Origin: Ignavibacteria bacterium RIFOXYB12_FULL_35_14
Lineage (GTDB): Bacteria; Bacteroidota; Ignavibacteria; Ignavibacteriales; Ignavibacteriaceae
Assembly: GCA_001803045.1 (NCBI GenBank)
Contig: MHAR01000025.1
Location: 1-33,976 of the forward strand
Direction: 5' to 3'
DNA: 33,976 nucleotides
Positions within the stretch are counted from its first letter, which is position 1, and each line of letters opens with the position of its first letter. Below are positions 24,633-32,256 of this stretch, piece after piece. The position numbers were made by a program, and so were the translations under genes. The notes under the pieces are model-generated. The model saw only the letters and a program-made list of their open reading frames with translations, searched no databases and had not been told where the DNA came from.

Positions 24633-25436
24633 CTACGGTGTAACGCTATCCCCAACTCTTACGACTCCCTTATCGTATGCTATCAAATTCTGCCCAAACA
24701 TAACTTTGTTGCCGACTTTCCTAAATTGTGCAAGAGTTTCGAGTGGTTCGCTTCCTTTTTCGGCAGTATCCTGGTTTACAGTTGTAACAACGCACCGAGA
24801 GCATGGCTTGACTGCTCTGAATTTCAAATCGCCAATCATAAAATCTTTCCATGTATCTTCAATAAATGGTTCGCCGCCGCTAAAAACAAAATTGGGACGA
24901 AAGCGATTTATCGGAAGCGGTTCTTTTAATCTTCTGTTTAATTCGTTGAGAGATTCTTGTCCAATAATTAAAAACGGATATGCATCCGCAAAGCTAACTT
25001 GTTTTGGTTCGGGCGTGTATTTTAGATCTGTGTGTCTGTCTGAGTCTTTATCCATAAAAACTAGATGGCAGTCTAAGTTGAGTGCTTCGGAAAACCATAA
25101 GTCAGCATCATGAGAAACATTTTTTGCAATGACAACATCATTCCAAATGTTCACCACCATGTGGTTGGATTTTTGTCCGTTGGAGATTGGAAGTTGCAGG
25201 TTGGAAATTGGTTTTACTTTGTGAGTGACTTCCAGATTATCATCTTTCAAATTCACTTGAAGCAGCGCCATCTGCGGATGTTCTCTTTGAGTTAAGAACA
25301 TTCCGTTTTTATCAACAAGCATCCAGCGTCTGTCGTACTGTAGTCCCCGTTCTTCAACTTTAGCTGATTGAAGTGAAATTCCACCTAAGGATTTGATGGG
25401 GTAGATGTAAATATGTGTTAAGGTTAGCTTGTTCAA
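24633..25436 (-). CDS. MOSC-domain protein with beta-barrel N-terminus
   Basis: A 267-residue protein with a MOSC N-terminal beta-barrel domain (opening LTHIYIYPIKSLGGISLQSA, then GLQYDRRWMLVD) and a C-terminal MOSC domain. The latter holds the conserved cysteine in KPCSRCVVTTVNQDT (Cys215) and ends FRKVGNKVMFGQNL...GVVRVGD. The family relates to molybdenum-cofactor sulfurases and mARC-type oxidoreductases, binding Moco or moving sulfur. Stand-alone gene. A diverged remnant of a related gene end lies at 22712-22849. Confidence 0.93.
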   Translation of the reverse strand: MNKLTLTHIYIYPIKSLGGISLQSAKVEERGLQYDRRWMLVDKNGMFLTQREHPQMALLQVNLKDDNLEVTHKVKPISNLQLPISNGQKSNHMVVNIWNDVVIAKNVSHDADLWFSEALNLDCHLVFMDKDSDRHTDLKYTPEPKQVSFADAYPFLIIGQESLNELNRRLKEPLPINRFRPNFVFSGGEPFIEDTWKDFMIGDLKFRAVKPCSRCVVTTVNQDTAEKGSEPLETLAQFRKVGNKVMFGQNLIAYDKGVVRVGDSVTP

Positions 25437-25505
25437 AGTCTTTCAAAACAATTTCGGGTGAATATAATTACTTGCCAGCTTAGGGAAAAGAGAGAGGATA
25501 AAGAT

Positions 25506-25520
25506 TCCGCCAAAGGCGGA
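25506..25520. repeat. TCCGCC-AAA-GGCGGA palindrome
   Basis: Same family as 16238-16252. It is followed by AAGAACGCAGCAAGCACAGC, a word typical of dispersed spacer DNA. Confidence 0.65.
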
Positions 25521-25628
25521 TGATTAAGAACGCAGCAAGCACAGCAAGAATGATTTTTGAGCATATCAAAAACACAAATGCAGTCGTTTTCACACCCATC
25601 TTAATAACCCACCTTACCCAAAATGGAG

Positions 25629-25639
25629 AGATGACATCT
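25629..25639. repeat. AGATGWCATCT palindrome, copy 1
   Basis: AGATGACATCT, flanked by AG and TTT. A second copy (AGATGTCATCT) lies at 25983-25993, and the 15-base match AGAGATGACATCTTT is inverted between them. Confidence 0.5.
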
Positions 25640-25789
25640 TTTTACATGTTAATAAATGCTCAAATTAAAATACAGATGTTGCTTTTATCTAAAATATCAG
25701 TGTTGTCAAAAATAATTTTGTAAAGAAGAATTTGTTTTGAAATAAATACAAATTCTAATGTTTTTATAAACCGATTGAACTCATCCCCA

Positions 25790-25812
25790 CCCTTCCCTTA
25801 CAAAGGGAAGGG
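25790..25812. repeat. Perfect hairpin of ten-base arms
   Basis: CCCTTCCCTT-ACA-AAGGGAAGGG. Isolated from any gene. It may be a dispersed repeat or a remnant terminator; no T-run follows directly. Confidence 0.6.
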
Positions 25813-25982
25813 CTTATAAAATTTTACGACTTAAATGTTAATATGCTGTCAAGAAATAATCATTTAGCATTTTATTACCAATAAGTCTCTTTCTTTTAAG
25901 AGAGAGATTATCACATAGTGATGCCTATGGCAGAGTGAGTTCACTTTATTTTGGACAGATATGTAAAATATATGAAAAATAA

Positions 25983-25993
25983 AGATGTCATCT
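25983..25993. repeat. AGATGWCATCT palindrome, copy 2
   Basis: AGATGTCATCT flanked by AA and CTTTATT; see 25629-25639. Confidence 0.5.
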
Positions 25994-26269
25994 CTTTATT
26001 AATTTCTTTTCTGTGTAATGTAAGTTAATAAATAGCTTAAGGGGAAAATTATTTTTAACTTTAACTCGACCATAAAAATCAATCGCGAGAAGTAAAATGA
26101 TAAAACCATTTTTACAAACTCTCCTATTGGGAATATTTTTTAATACTCCTGCCCAGAATAGCATAACTTTTCTTAAAAATCTTACCCATTCTGTACAAAA
26201 AATATTTTTATTAAGCTCGATTTTTTCGAGGCCCAATTTATAATTCCAAATAATTAAAAGGAGAATGCC

Positions 26270-26791
26270 ATGTTCAAGAAAATTTTTGTGGCTGCAATAT
26301 TTCTTTTTGCCACAGTCTTTTTGTTTATCTCGTGTGAGAATCAAAACACTACGAAAGAAGTAAAGCAAAAAGAAGAGGTAAAACCAGACATTTCGTTACG
26401 AGAGAAGGTAGACAGCATCAACAACATTCTTGATAGAGCAATGTTGAGGGGTGATTATGAAGCTATGCTTCAGTATTACACCGACGATATAATTATTTCA
26501 CCGGGATTGAATCCAACTGTAAAGGGTAAAGCCGCAGTAAAAGAATCTTATGAGAAAAATAGAAAAATGGAAGTTCAGTATCATTCCTTCGATGGTACGG
26601 CTGAAGATATTTGGGAAAGCGGCGATAAAGTATATGAACGAGGTACGTTCGGAGTATCGTTAAGCTATAAGGATCATCCGAAACCGTTGGCATATTACGG
26701 CTCTTACTTCACGATATGGCAGAAAGCGAGTGCCGATTCGCTAAAAATAAAATACGTCATTTGGAATTTGGGTTTCAATCCGTGTGATTAA
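26270..26791 (+). CDS. Lipoprotein with SnoaL/DUF4440-like domain
   Basis: A 173-residue lipoprotein. The signal peptide ends in the lipobox LFISC (Cys22), then a Lys/Glu-rich linker. From about residue 45 a DUF4440/NTF2-like domain follows: SINNILDRAMLRGDYEAMLQ, YYTDDIIISPGLNPTVKGKA, later WESGDKVYERGTF. The ribosome site AGGAG nine bases ahead of the ATG fixes the start. Such domains bind small ligands or act as enzymes, mostly unassigned. Upstream is a long non-coding spacer; downstream a dispersed repeat. Confidence 0.88.
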   Translation: MFKKIFVAAIFLFATVFLFISCENQNTTKEVKQKEEVKPDISLREKVDSINNILDRAMLRGDYEAMLQYYTDDIIISPGLNPTVKGKAAVKESYEKNRKMEVQYHSFDGTAEDIWESGDKVYERGTFGVSLSYKDHPKPLAYYGSYFTIWQKASADSLKIKYVIWNLGFNPCD

Positions 26792-26816
26792 GGTCTTCAA
26801 TAACGAAATGTTAATG

Positions 26817-26886
26817 TGTCATGCTGAATTCATTTCAGCATCTCAATTATTGTACTGTGAGACCCCGAAACAAGTTAGGGGTGACA
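26817..26886. repeat. TGTCA...TGACA element, sequence-variant copy
   Basis: Same termini and two-hairpin plan as 12986-13062 but with different hairpins: GCTGAA-TTCAT-TTCAGC, then ACCCC / GGGGT with inner AAC / GTT pairs. Length 70 bases. Confidence 0.65.
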
Positions 26887-26932
26887 TGGTCAATTAAACG
26901 AAAAATGGACGAAATTATCAGGTGAATCTAAA

Positions 26933-27205
26933 ATGAATTTAACAAATTTTTTCACTGCTATTGCAGCAATTGCTATTGTTTGGTTCTTAGTATCAGGTGC
27001 GATGATAGTAAATGAGCTGATGAAAAGAAATCACAAGATCAAATTCATAATTATCAACATGATGCTTCCGGTTTATATTCATCGATACAAAAAGATTACG
27101 CTTGAAGAATCAGGCAGAGTCGGTGCGTTATATTATCATTGGCTTATAGCAATCAATACGGCGCTTGTGTTTGCTGTCGCGGCGATCATCTCTAAAAATT
27201 TGTGA
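26933..27205 (+). CDS. Small membrane protein
   Basis: A 90-residue protein with two hydrophobic segments, residues 6-26 (FTAIAAIAIVWFLVSGAMIV) and 70-86 (INTALVFAVAAIISKN). Between them lies a basic, mostly polar loop (KRNHKIKFII; RYKKITLEESGR). I do not recognise a family. The ATG follows an A-rich region without a clear Shine-Dalgarno. It sits 142 bases after the lipoprotein with a repeat between, so it is probably a separate gene. Confidence 0.65.
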   Translation: MNLTNFFTAIAAIAIVWFLVSGAMIVNELMKRNHKIKFIIINMMLPVYIHRYKKITLEESGRVGALYYHWLIAINTALVFAVAAIISKNL

Positions 27206-27274
27206 GCTAGATTCTAGTCTCGAATAGAAAATGAATAACAACGAATTTTAACAATTGAGATTTGGGTATCTGCA

Positions 27275-28507
27275 TTATTTCTTATCTAGTTTAATCAACG
27301 TTACTTCTGGCGTTGAGTTATATCTTAACGGAAGAAGCGACATTCCCAATCCGCGAGTAACGATCATAAGCATGTCCCCAAATTTAAAATCCCCGCGCAC
27401 GTACTTTGTCTCAATTAACGACGCAGATAAATTGTAAAAAGGAAAGAAGAACGTTACTTGTCCTCCGTGAGTGTGGCCATTTAGAAGCAAATCGTATTTA
27501 TGCTTGATAGCAGCATCAATAAATTTATTCCTCGGTTGATGAGTGAGAAATATTTTAAGATCATAATTTCTGTCAAGCTGTACTAAGCTGTCAAGATTTT
27601 CATCGGAAATTCGTTCAACATAAGTGTTAGTTATGAAAGTAATGTTCAGTTCGGATTTATCCACATCAACAACTTTTCTTCCGTTATCAACCATCTGCAC
27701 ATTATTTTTCTTAAGCGCTGTTGTAATTTCCATCAAACTTCTTCCATTATCCCTCCAATATGCCCAGTTATCATGGTCTCCCACACACGAATAAACTCCG
27801 TATTTTGATTTCAATTTACCAACGTACTCAGCGGATGTGTTTATATAATTCGGAGTGCTTGTTATCATATCACCCGCAATTAATACTAAATCGGGATTAG
27901 TTGAATTAACTTTTGATACAAATCTATTTAATCTAGTTTCATTAGTGTACCTATCTGCCTGAATGTCGGAGATAAAAGCAATTTTAAATTCAATTAAATC
28001 TGCCGGTAGATTTTGTTTTTTGAATTCAACCAATCTCAAAGAAACAGTATTAAAATCGTAAATAACTCTGATTGGAACGTAAAAAATAAAAAGTGCTGCA
28101 AGCGCCAAAACTATTTTTGCTTGAATTGGCAGAAGCTTTGCTTTATACTTTTTGTAAAGTGGAAGTAAAATAAGTTTTAACAAATCCAGCAGCAGGAACA
28201 GCAATCCGCATTGAACAAATATCAGCATGCTTATCCAAAATGGGAAAAGAATCAGATAATCGAAGAGGCTGCTTTCTGGAGGAACGGGGCGGTCACCGGA
28301 AGTGATGAATGAATAAAGATATGCGATAATTACCAGTATCATATAAAAGTTGATGTAGACGATAACGCCGATAATAATTTTCTTGTATGTTGAAAACTGA
28401 AGTTTTGGGAAGAGAATATGTATCGAGCTTCGCACTTTTCTGAGGAAGTAATATTCAATTACAAACAGCAAAACAATTGCGATAAGAATCCAGATTATGA
28501 ATGACAT
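27275..28507 (-). CDS. Membrane-anchored metallophosphoesterase
   Basis: A 410-residue protein with an N-terminal membrane part (about residues 1-150, four or five TM segments) and a calcineurin-like phosphoesterase domain of the YkuE type. Metal-site motifs are FISDIQAD, VLIAGDM, GDHDNW (the usual GNHD, with Asp for Asn) and NGHTHGGQ. Likely substrates in the family include phospholipid-linked or cyclic phosphates; not predictable here. The N-to-D change in the GNHD motif is unusual because that Asn normally binds metal. Confidence 0.9.
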   Translation of the reverse strand: MSFIIWILIAIVLLFVIEYYFLRKVRSSIHILFPKLQFSTYKKIIIGVIVYINFYMILVIIAYLYSFITSGDRPVPPESSLFDYLILFPFWISMLIFVQCGLLFLLLDLLKLILLPLYKKYKAKLLPIQAKIVLALAALFIFYVPIRVIYDFNTVSLRLVEFKKQNLPADLIEFKIAFISDIQADRYTNETRLNRFVSKVNSTNPDLVLIAGDMITSTPNYINTSAEYVGKLKSKYGVYSCVGDHDNWAYWRDNGRSLMEITTALKKNNVQMVDNGRKVVDVDKSELNITFITNTYVERISDENLDSLVQLDRNYDLKIFLTHQPRNKFIDAAIKHKYDLLLNGHTHGGQVTFFFPFYNLSASLIETKYVRGDFKFGDMLMIVTRGLGMSLLPLRYNSTPEVTLIKLDKK

Positions 28508-28616
28508 GATATAATAGGTTAAGTTTTATAATGAATACTGAAATTTATTCCAATTTGTTTATAATTCCATGAATAATAATTTCTGCGTCTTAGCGACTTT
28601 GCGGTAAAAACCGCGG

Positions 28617-29354
28617 CTATCTAAGCTTTTCAATAACAGCCAGCATTTTAGCATAATGACTTCCCTTCCAGAAAATCTTATCGCAATTCTTGCAGTAGTA
28701 AAATTCATTTTGAAATTCTTTTACTTTGCGCGGGAGACGATCAATTATTTTTTCTTTTGAAATTTTCTTGAGAAGCGAATTGCAAAGTAGACATCTCGAC
28801 AATTCTTTGATCTGATTTTTAAGATCAAATCTTTTCATCACCTCGATCAATTGCTCTTCAGTTTTTGTGCTGCGTATCCAATAGCCATGAGTAACTTCGG
28901 ATCTTTTTAATATTCCCCTGTCTTTAGTAAGAATAGCCCGCCTTTCTTTTAAGGATATCTTAATAATCTCTTCATCTTTGTAGTTGTTTTTGTAAAGAGT
29001 ATCGAACCCGAGCATACGCATGTATTTTGCAAGCGTACCGAGATGAACATCCAGAATAAATTTTGGTTTACGCAAAGGTTTTGCCCGCAGTCTCTGAAGG
29101 TTAGATATATCTAAAGACTCGAACATTGGGTAAACGCTTATGTCATCTCCGTTATTAACTAAGTATGAAAAGTCAACAGAGATTCCGTTAACAAGTATAA
29201 GATCAACTTCAGTGTGAGGAACCCCGAGTGATTCAATCATATCCTTGACAGATGTTCTGTCAATAAAGCTGTGCTCAAATCTTTTCTTCTTTTTATTTGA
29301 GGGAAGAAAATCATTAAGCTCTTCGTAGAACCTTAAGTATACTTTTTTAAGCAT
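28617..29354 (-). CDS. Mut7-C RNase-domain protein with ubiquitin-like N-terminus
   Basis: Three parts are visible: a ThiS/ubiquitin-like N-terminus (KKVYLRFYEELNDFLP to about residue 85, ending NGDDISVYPMFESLD), a Mut7-C PIN-like RNase domain (KFILDVHLGTLAKYMRMLGF, RAILTKDRGILKR) and a zinc ribbon (RCLLCN...YYCKNCDKIFW). I set the start at 29354 rather than at the in-frame ATG at 29369. The partial copy at 30049-30111 preserves MLKKV as its first Met, and the five codons upstream are not coding in that copy. A hairpin (GCGGT / ACCGC at 28601-28614) lies just past the stop. Acts on RNA in the cytoplasm; target unknown. Confidence 0.9.
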   Translation of the reverse strand: MLKKVYLRFYEELNDFLPSNKKKKRFEHSFIDRTSVKDMIESLGVPHTEVDLILVNGISVDFSYLVNNGDDISVYPMFESLDISNLQRLRAKPLRKPKFILDVHLGTLAKYMRMLGFDTLYKNNYKDEEIIKISLKERRAILTKDRGILKRSEVTHGYWIRSTKTEEQLIEVMKRFDLKNQIKELSRCLLCNSLLKKISKEKIIDRLPRKVKEFQNEFYYCKNCDKIFWKGSHYAKMLAVIEKLR

Positions 29355-29436
29355 GGTGAAATTTAACACTTATTGACTTTAGCTCCTCACGGTTGGCATA
29401 GTTGCATTATTAAAACCGCACATCTACTTTTATGTA

Positions 29437-29469
29437 TTGATAATAACCAAATTAGGTACTAATTTGTAC
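29437..29469 (+). promoter_or_regulatory. Promoter and operator candidate of the toxin-antitoxin unit
   Basis: TTG at 29437, 20 bases, then TAATTTG, close to the Bacteroidota pattern. The dyad GTAC-T-AATT-T-GTAC (29456-29469) overlaps this -7 box, and the antitoxin start follows 22 bases later. That suits self-repression by the antitoxin-toxin complex. Confidence 0.4.
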
Positions 29470-29491
29470 TCAGAAAAACAAGGAAAACGTT

Positions 29492-29761
29492 ATGCCAATT
29501 ATAAAACCCATTTCCAGCATACGTCATCAAACAAGAGAAATAGCAGCCATTTGTCATCAGCAAGATGTTCCTGTATACTTGACTACAAACGGTGAGGGTG
29601 ATCTTGTGGTTATGAGTATATCTCATTATGAACGGTTAAAAGAACAAGTTGATCTTTTCGCAAAACTTGGTGTTGCTGAAGCGCAAGCGGCTGCCGGGAA
29701 AAAAGGGATTACACACAAACAGATGATGTCAAAGCTACGTCGAAAGTTGAATGCTCGCTAA
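29492..29761 (+). CDS. Phd/YefM-family antitoxin
   Basis: An 89-residue type II antitoxin. The N-terminal Phd/YefM DNA-binding fold is visible (PIIKPISSIRHQTREI; then DVPVYLTTNGEGDLVVMSIS and HYERLKEQVDLF). The C-terminal part (about 60-89) is charged and likely wraps the toxin. It overlaps the toxin gene by 11 bases, the usual arrangement. An AAGGA ribosome site precedes the ATG, with a GTAC dyad upstream. Confidence 0.9.
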   Translation: MPIIKPISSIRHQTREIAAICHQQDVPVYLTTNGEGDLVVMSISHYERLKEQVDLFAKLGVAEAQAAAGKKGITHKQMMSKLRRKLNAR

Positions 29762-30059
29762 ATACAAGCTTCGCTATCTTCCGGCTGCTGAAAAAGATCT
29801 TCTTTCCATTCTTGAATGGATTGCAAAAGACAGTCCCGATCGAGCTATTTCATTTATCCATAAACTTGACAAGAGAATTTCAATTCTTGAGACCTTTCCT
29901 AAAACCGGACGATTACCCCGCCATCCAAAACTGAGCGAATCAGGATACAGAGTTCTCGTTATCGAATCATATATTGCTTTTTATAAAATTGTTGGGCATA
30001 CAATTCAAGTGCATCGGGTGATTCACGGTTCACGTAATCTGGACATGATTATTTTTTAG
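29751..30059 (+). CDS. ParE/RelE-family toxin
   Basis: A 102-residue RelE/ParE-superfamily toxin: LRYLPAAEKDLLSILEWIAK, FIHKLDKRISILETFPKTGR, GYRVLVIESYIAFYKI and the closing VHRVIHGSRNLDMI. Whether it is a ribosome-dependent RNase (RelE) or a gyrase poison (ParE) cannot be told, though the LPRHPKLSE and ISILETFPKTGR stretches look ParE-like. Its TAG stop shares its last base with the first base of the duplicated Mut7-C segment, so its gene ends exactly at a recombination-like junction. Confidence 0.9.
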   Translation: MLAKYKLRYLPAAEKDLLSILEWIAKDSPDRAISFIHKLDKRISILETFPKTGRLPRHPKLSESGYRVLVIESYIAFYKIVGHTIQVHRVIHGSRNLDMIIF

Positions 30060-30111
30060 GAAGAAAATCATTAAGCTCTTCGTAGAATCTGAGAGTTACT
30101 TTTTTTAGCAT
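30049..30111 (-). pseudogene. Truncated second copy of the Mut7-C gene 5' end
   Basis: Minus strand from 30111 reads MLKKVTLRFYEELNDFLPKK then stop. It matches the first 18 residues of the Mut7-C protein (MLKKVYLRFYEELNDFLP) at 17 positions. The DNA match runs 30059-30124 against 29302-29367, about 57 of 66 bases, with 29 identical in a row (30059-30087). Of four altered codons, three are synonymous, so both copies diverged as coding DNA before being brought together. The break falls at the toxin stop codon. Confidence 0.9.
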
Positions 30112-30258
30112 GGTGAAAATTAATGATTAATCTATTCTGTTGTAATTTTGAAGTCACGGATAATATTTTTCAGTAAGGTTTCCAGTAAAAAATAACTTGT
30201 TCAAAATATTGCTATTTTTCTTACAGAGCTTTGAATTACTATTTCATTCACAACACGA

Positions 30259-31002
30259 ATGAACTTTTATATGTCCGACAGACATAAAATAGTATCTCTT
30301 ATCTTCTATTTATTACTTCTTGTTTCTGTACCGCGGGAAATCTACAGTCAAAGCGACTTCATAACCACGAATAGTTTTCTTTTCCCCGATACATTGCATT
30401 TCGCCGAATTTAAAGATCAGATAACAATGTATCTTGCTAAGTTGCCGGAAGATATTGTTGAAGAAGTTAGTGCTGATATTTATGCACCGTTCTTTGCATA
30501 CCAAGCTAAGTTGGGTTTGATTTATGGATTCTCACTGAATGGAAGCGTGAGCACAAATATCATCACTCGTAATTTTCAGCTTGGACTTCAATGGAGCTTG
30601 CGGTTAAGTCGTTTTGCTCTATCGCTTGGATATGATGCAGCGTACATGTACGGTAAATTACGCGGTTTCGGTTTTGACAACAAGGTCACCGGCTGGCTTT
30701 TCTATCCCAACATTTCACTTGGAGCTGCATTTAATAAATTTACGTTTACAGTTAAAGGAGAACTTTCGACCATACCAAAACTGACTCAGACCGCAGATGA
30801 CATTGTTACTACCACAGATCGTAAATTTCTATCGGGAGGTTCAATCGGATTTTATATCGAGCAGCCACTATGGAAAGATAATTTTGTGATTCTGGGTGTG
30901 AGGGCAAATTATGTGCGTTACTATTTTCCTGCCTGGGCTACCTTTCCAACATGGGATAGATTCCACTTCATCCCCGAAGCTGTGATAGGATTGAATATAT
31001 GA
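30259..31002 (+). CDS. Outer-membrane beta-barrel-like protein
   Basis: A 247-residue exported protein. Signal peptide about residues 9-31 (SLIFYLLLLVSVPREIYSQ). The mature part has many alternating amphipathic strands ending in aromatic residues (AKLGLIYGFSLNGSVSTNII, RLSRFALSLGYDAAYMYGKL, NFVILGVRANYVRYYFP) and ends GLNI, consistent with an eight- to ten-stranded barrel. Not a family I can name. Start at 30271 (MSDRHK) is an alternative. Its stop overlaps the start of the phosphodiesterase gene by four bases (ATGA). Confidence 0.75.
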   Translation: MNFYMSDRHKIVSLIFYLLLLVSVPREIYSQSDFITTNSFLFPDTLHFAEFKDQITMYLAKLPEDIVEEVSADIYAPFFAYQAKLGLIYGFSLNGSVSTNIITRNFQLGLQWSLRLSRFALSLGYDAAYMYGKLRGFGFDNKVTGWLFYPNISLGAAFNKFTFTVKGELSTIPKLTQTADDIVTTTDRKFLSGGSIGFYIEQPLWKDNFVILGVRANYVRYYFPAWATFPTWDRFHFIPEAVIGLNI

Positions 31003-32252
31003 AGAAGATCTTCGTAATACTTCCATTATTCGGTTTGATCCTTTTATCATGCGAACCTGTTTATGAATTAGTTGAACCGGAATTTAAAGTGGAAAGTATT
31101 TTGAAGAATACCGATTCTCTATCATACAAAATAAAAGTGAGGATGGAAGGTGTTTATCGAGTCGTAAAAGGAGCAGATCAATTTGGAGATATAATTGTTG
31201 CAAAATGGAGCGGCGAAACTCTCTCGTTTTTTGGACGCAAATTGGGATCCTATTTTATTTTGAAAGGAGGATCAAAAGACACGATGATTTTATTTGAGGG
31301 AAAATGGAGATATGCAGTAAGCACCGAAACCGGCTTGACAAGATTGGTTATAAATAAGCGCAGCGGTATTGATTCTCTCCTCAACGACACATCTGGAGCA
31401 AAATCATTTTCAATAGTTGGTACATTCGGTAATGAGAATGATTTCCGCTCGAATGACATTCAGCTCAAATACATCAGGCCTTTCAGCGAAGCAGTCCGAA
31501 ACAAAAATTATTACATTCTTGCTCATAGAGGCGGCGGGAGAAATTCTGATTTTGTTGGTGCTTCGGAAAACAGTCTCGAAATAATTTCCCTCGCAGAACA
31601 ATATGGCGCAAACGGAATTGAGATTGATGTAATGCTTAGTAAAGATAATGTGCCGTTCTTATATCATGATGCAAATATAAATCTCCGCGAAACTAAAAAG
31701 GGATTGCTGCTTGGGCCTGTTGAAAATTTTACAATTGCTCAGCTAAAATCATTTGTTGAATTGAAAAACGGCGAGAAGATCCCAACTCTTTGCGAGGCAC
31801 TTGAGCATGTTTTGTACAACACTAATCTTAAGTTTGTTTGGCTCGATATGAAATCTGAACGGAATTCTATGCCGCAGGTTATTGAAATACAGCAGGATAT
31901 ATTGAATCGCGCTGCTTTGCTTGGAAGAAATTTAGAGATAATGGTTGGTTTACCAACGGAGTTTATGCTTAACAACCTTTTAGCATATCCAAATTATCAG
32001 AACGTTCCATCATTGTGTGAGCTGAGTGTAGATCAATTTCATTCGGTGGGTTCAAAAATCTGGGCACCAAGATGGACAATGGGCACATTAATTCCGGATG
32101 TTCGTACACTGCACGGTGAGGGTAAGCGAGCTTTTGTTTGGACCCTTGATCAAACTTTGTTCATTCAGCAGTTTATTAATGAAAGCGAATTTGACGGAAT
32201 ACTTACAAATTATCCAACAATCGTTGCATCGCTCTACTATGCGAAAGAATGA
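30999..32252 (+). CDS. Glycerophosphodiester phosphodiesterase lipoprotein
   Basis: A 417-residue lipoprotein. Lipobox LLSC (Cys18). Residues 25-165 form an unrecognised N-terminal domain. The GDPD TIM-barrel begins YYILAHRGGGRNSDFVGASE, with catalytic His-Arg, E in the SEN segment, E-x-D in NGIEIDVMLSKDNVPFLYHD, and a late AFVWTLD-type strand (HGEGKRAFVWTLDQ). Hydrolyses glycerophosphodiesters to an alcohol and glycerol-3-phosphate in the family. Anchored in the envelope, it could recycle phospholipid head groups. Translationally coupled to the upstream barrel gene. Confidence 0.92.
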   Translation: MKKIFVILPLFGLILLSCEPVYELVEPEFKVESILKNTDSLSYKIKVRMEGVYRVVKGADQFGDIIVAKWSGETLSFFGRKLGSYFILKGGSKDTMILFEGKWRYAVSTETGLTRLVINKRSGIDSLLNDTSGAKSFSIVGTFGNENDFRSNDIQLKYIRPFSEAVRNKNYYILAHRGGGRNSDFVGASENSLEIISLAEQYGANGIEIDVMLSKDNVPFLYHDANINLRETKKGLLLGPVENFTIAQLKSFVELKNGEKIPTLCEALEHVLYNTNLKFVWLDMKSERNSMPQVIEIQQDILNRAALLGRNLEIMVGLPTEFMLNNLLAYPNYQNVPSLCELSVDQFHSVGSKIWAPRWTMGTLIPDVRTLHGEGKRAFVWTLDQTLFIQQFINESEFDGILTNYPTIVASLYYAKE

Positions 32253-32256
32253 TTTT

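Larger units (their letters stand above)
25437..26269. other. Repeat-bearing non-coding spacer
   Basis: No convincing gene. It contains a TCCGCC/GGCGGA palindrome, two AGATGWCATCT palindromes, a perfect hairpin (25790-25812), a TCTCT/AGAGA hairpin-like stretch near 25890 and a small CTCGA/TCGAG hairpin at 26216-26230 ahead of the lipoprotein gene. Open frames at 25520 (plus) and 25988 (minus) look accidental. Confidence 0.6.

Noticed and set aside
25520-25723. Open frame of 67 codons on the plus strand
   Set aside because: It starts inside a dispersed repeat palindrome, has no ribosome site and its composition is that of the A/T-rich spacer.
25988-26368. Open frame of 126 codons on the minus strand
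   Set aside because: It runs antisense over the lipoprotein start and through a palindrome; no recognisable domain or ribosome site.
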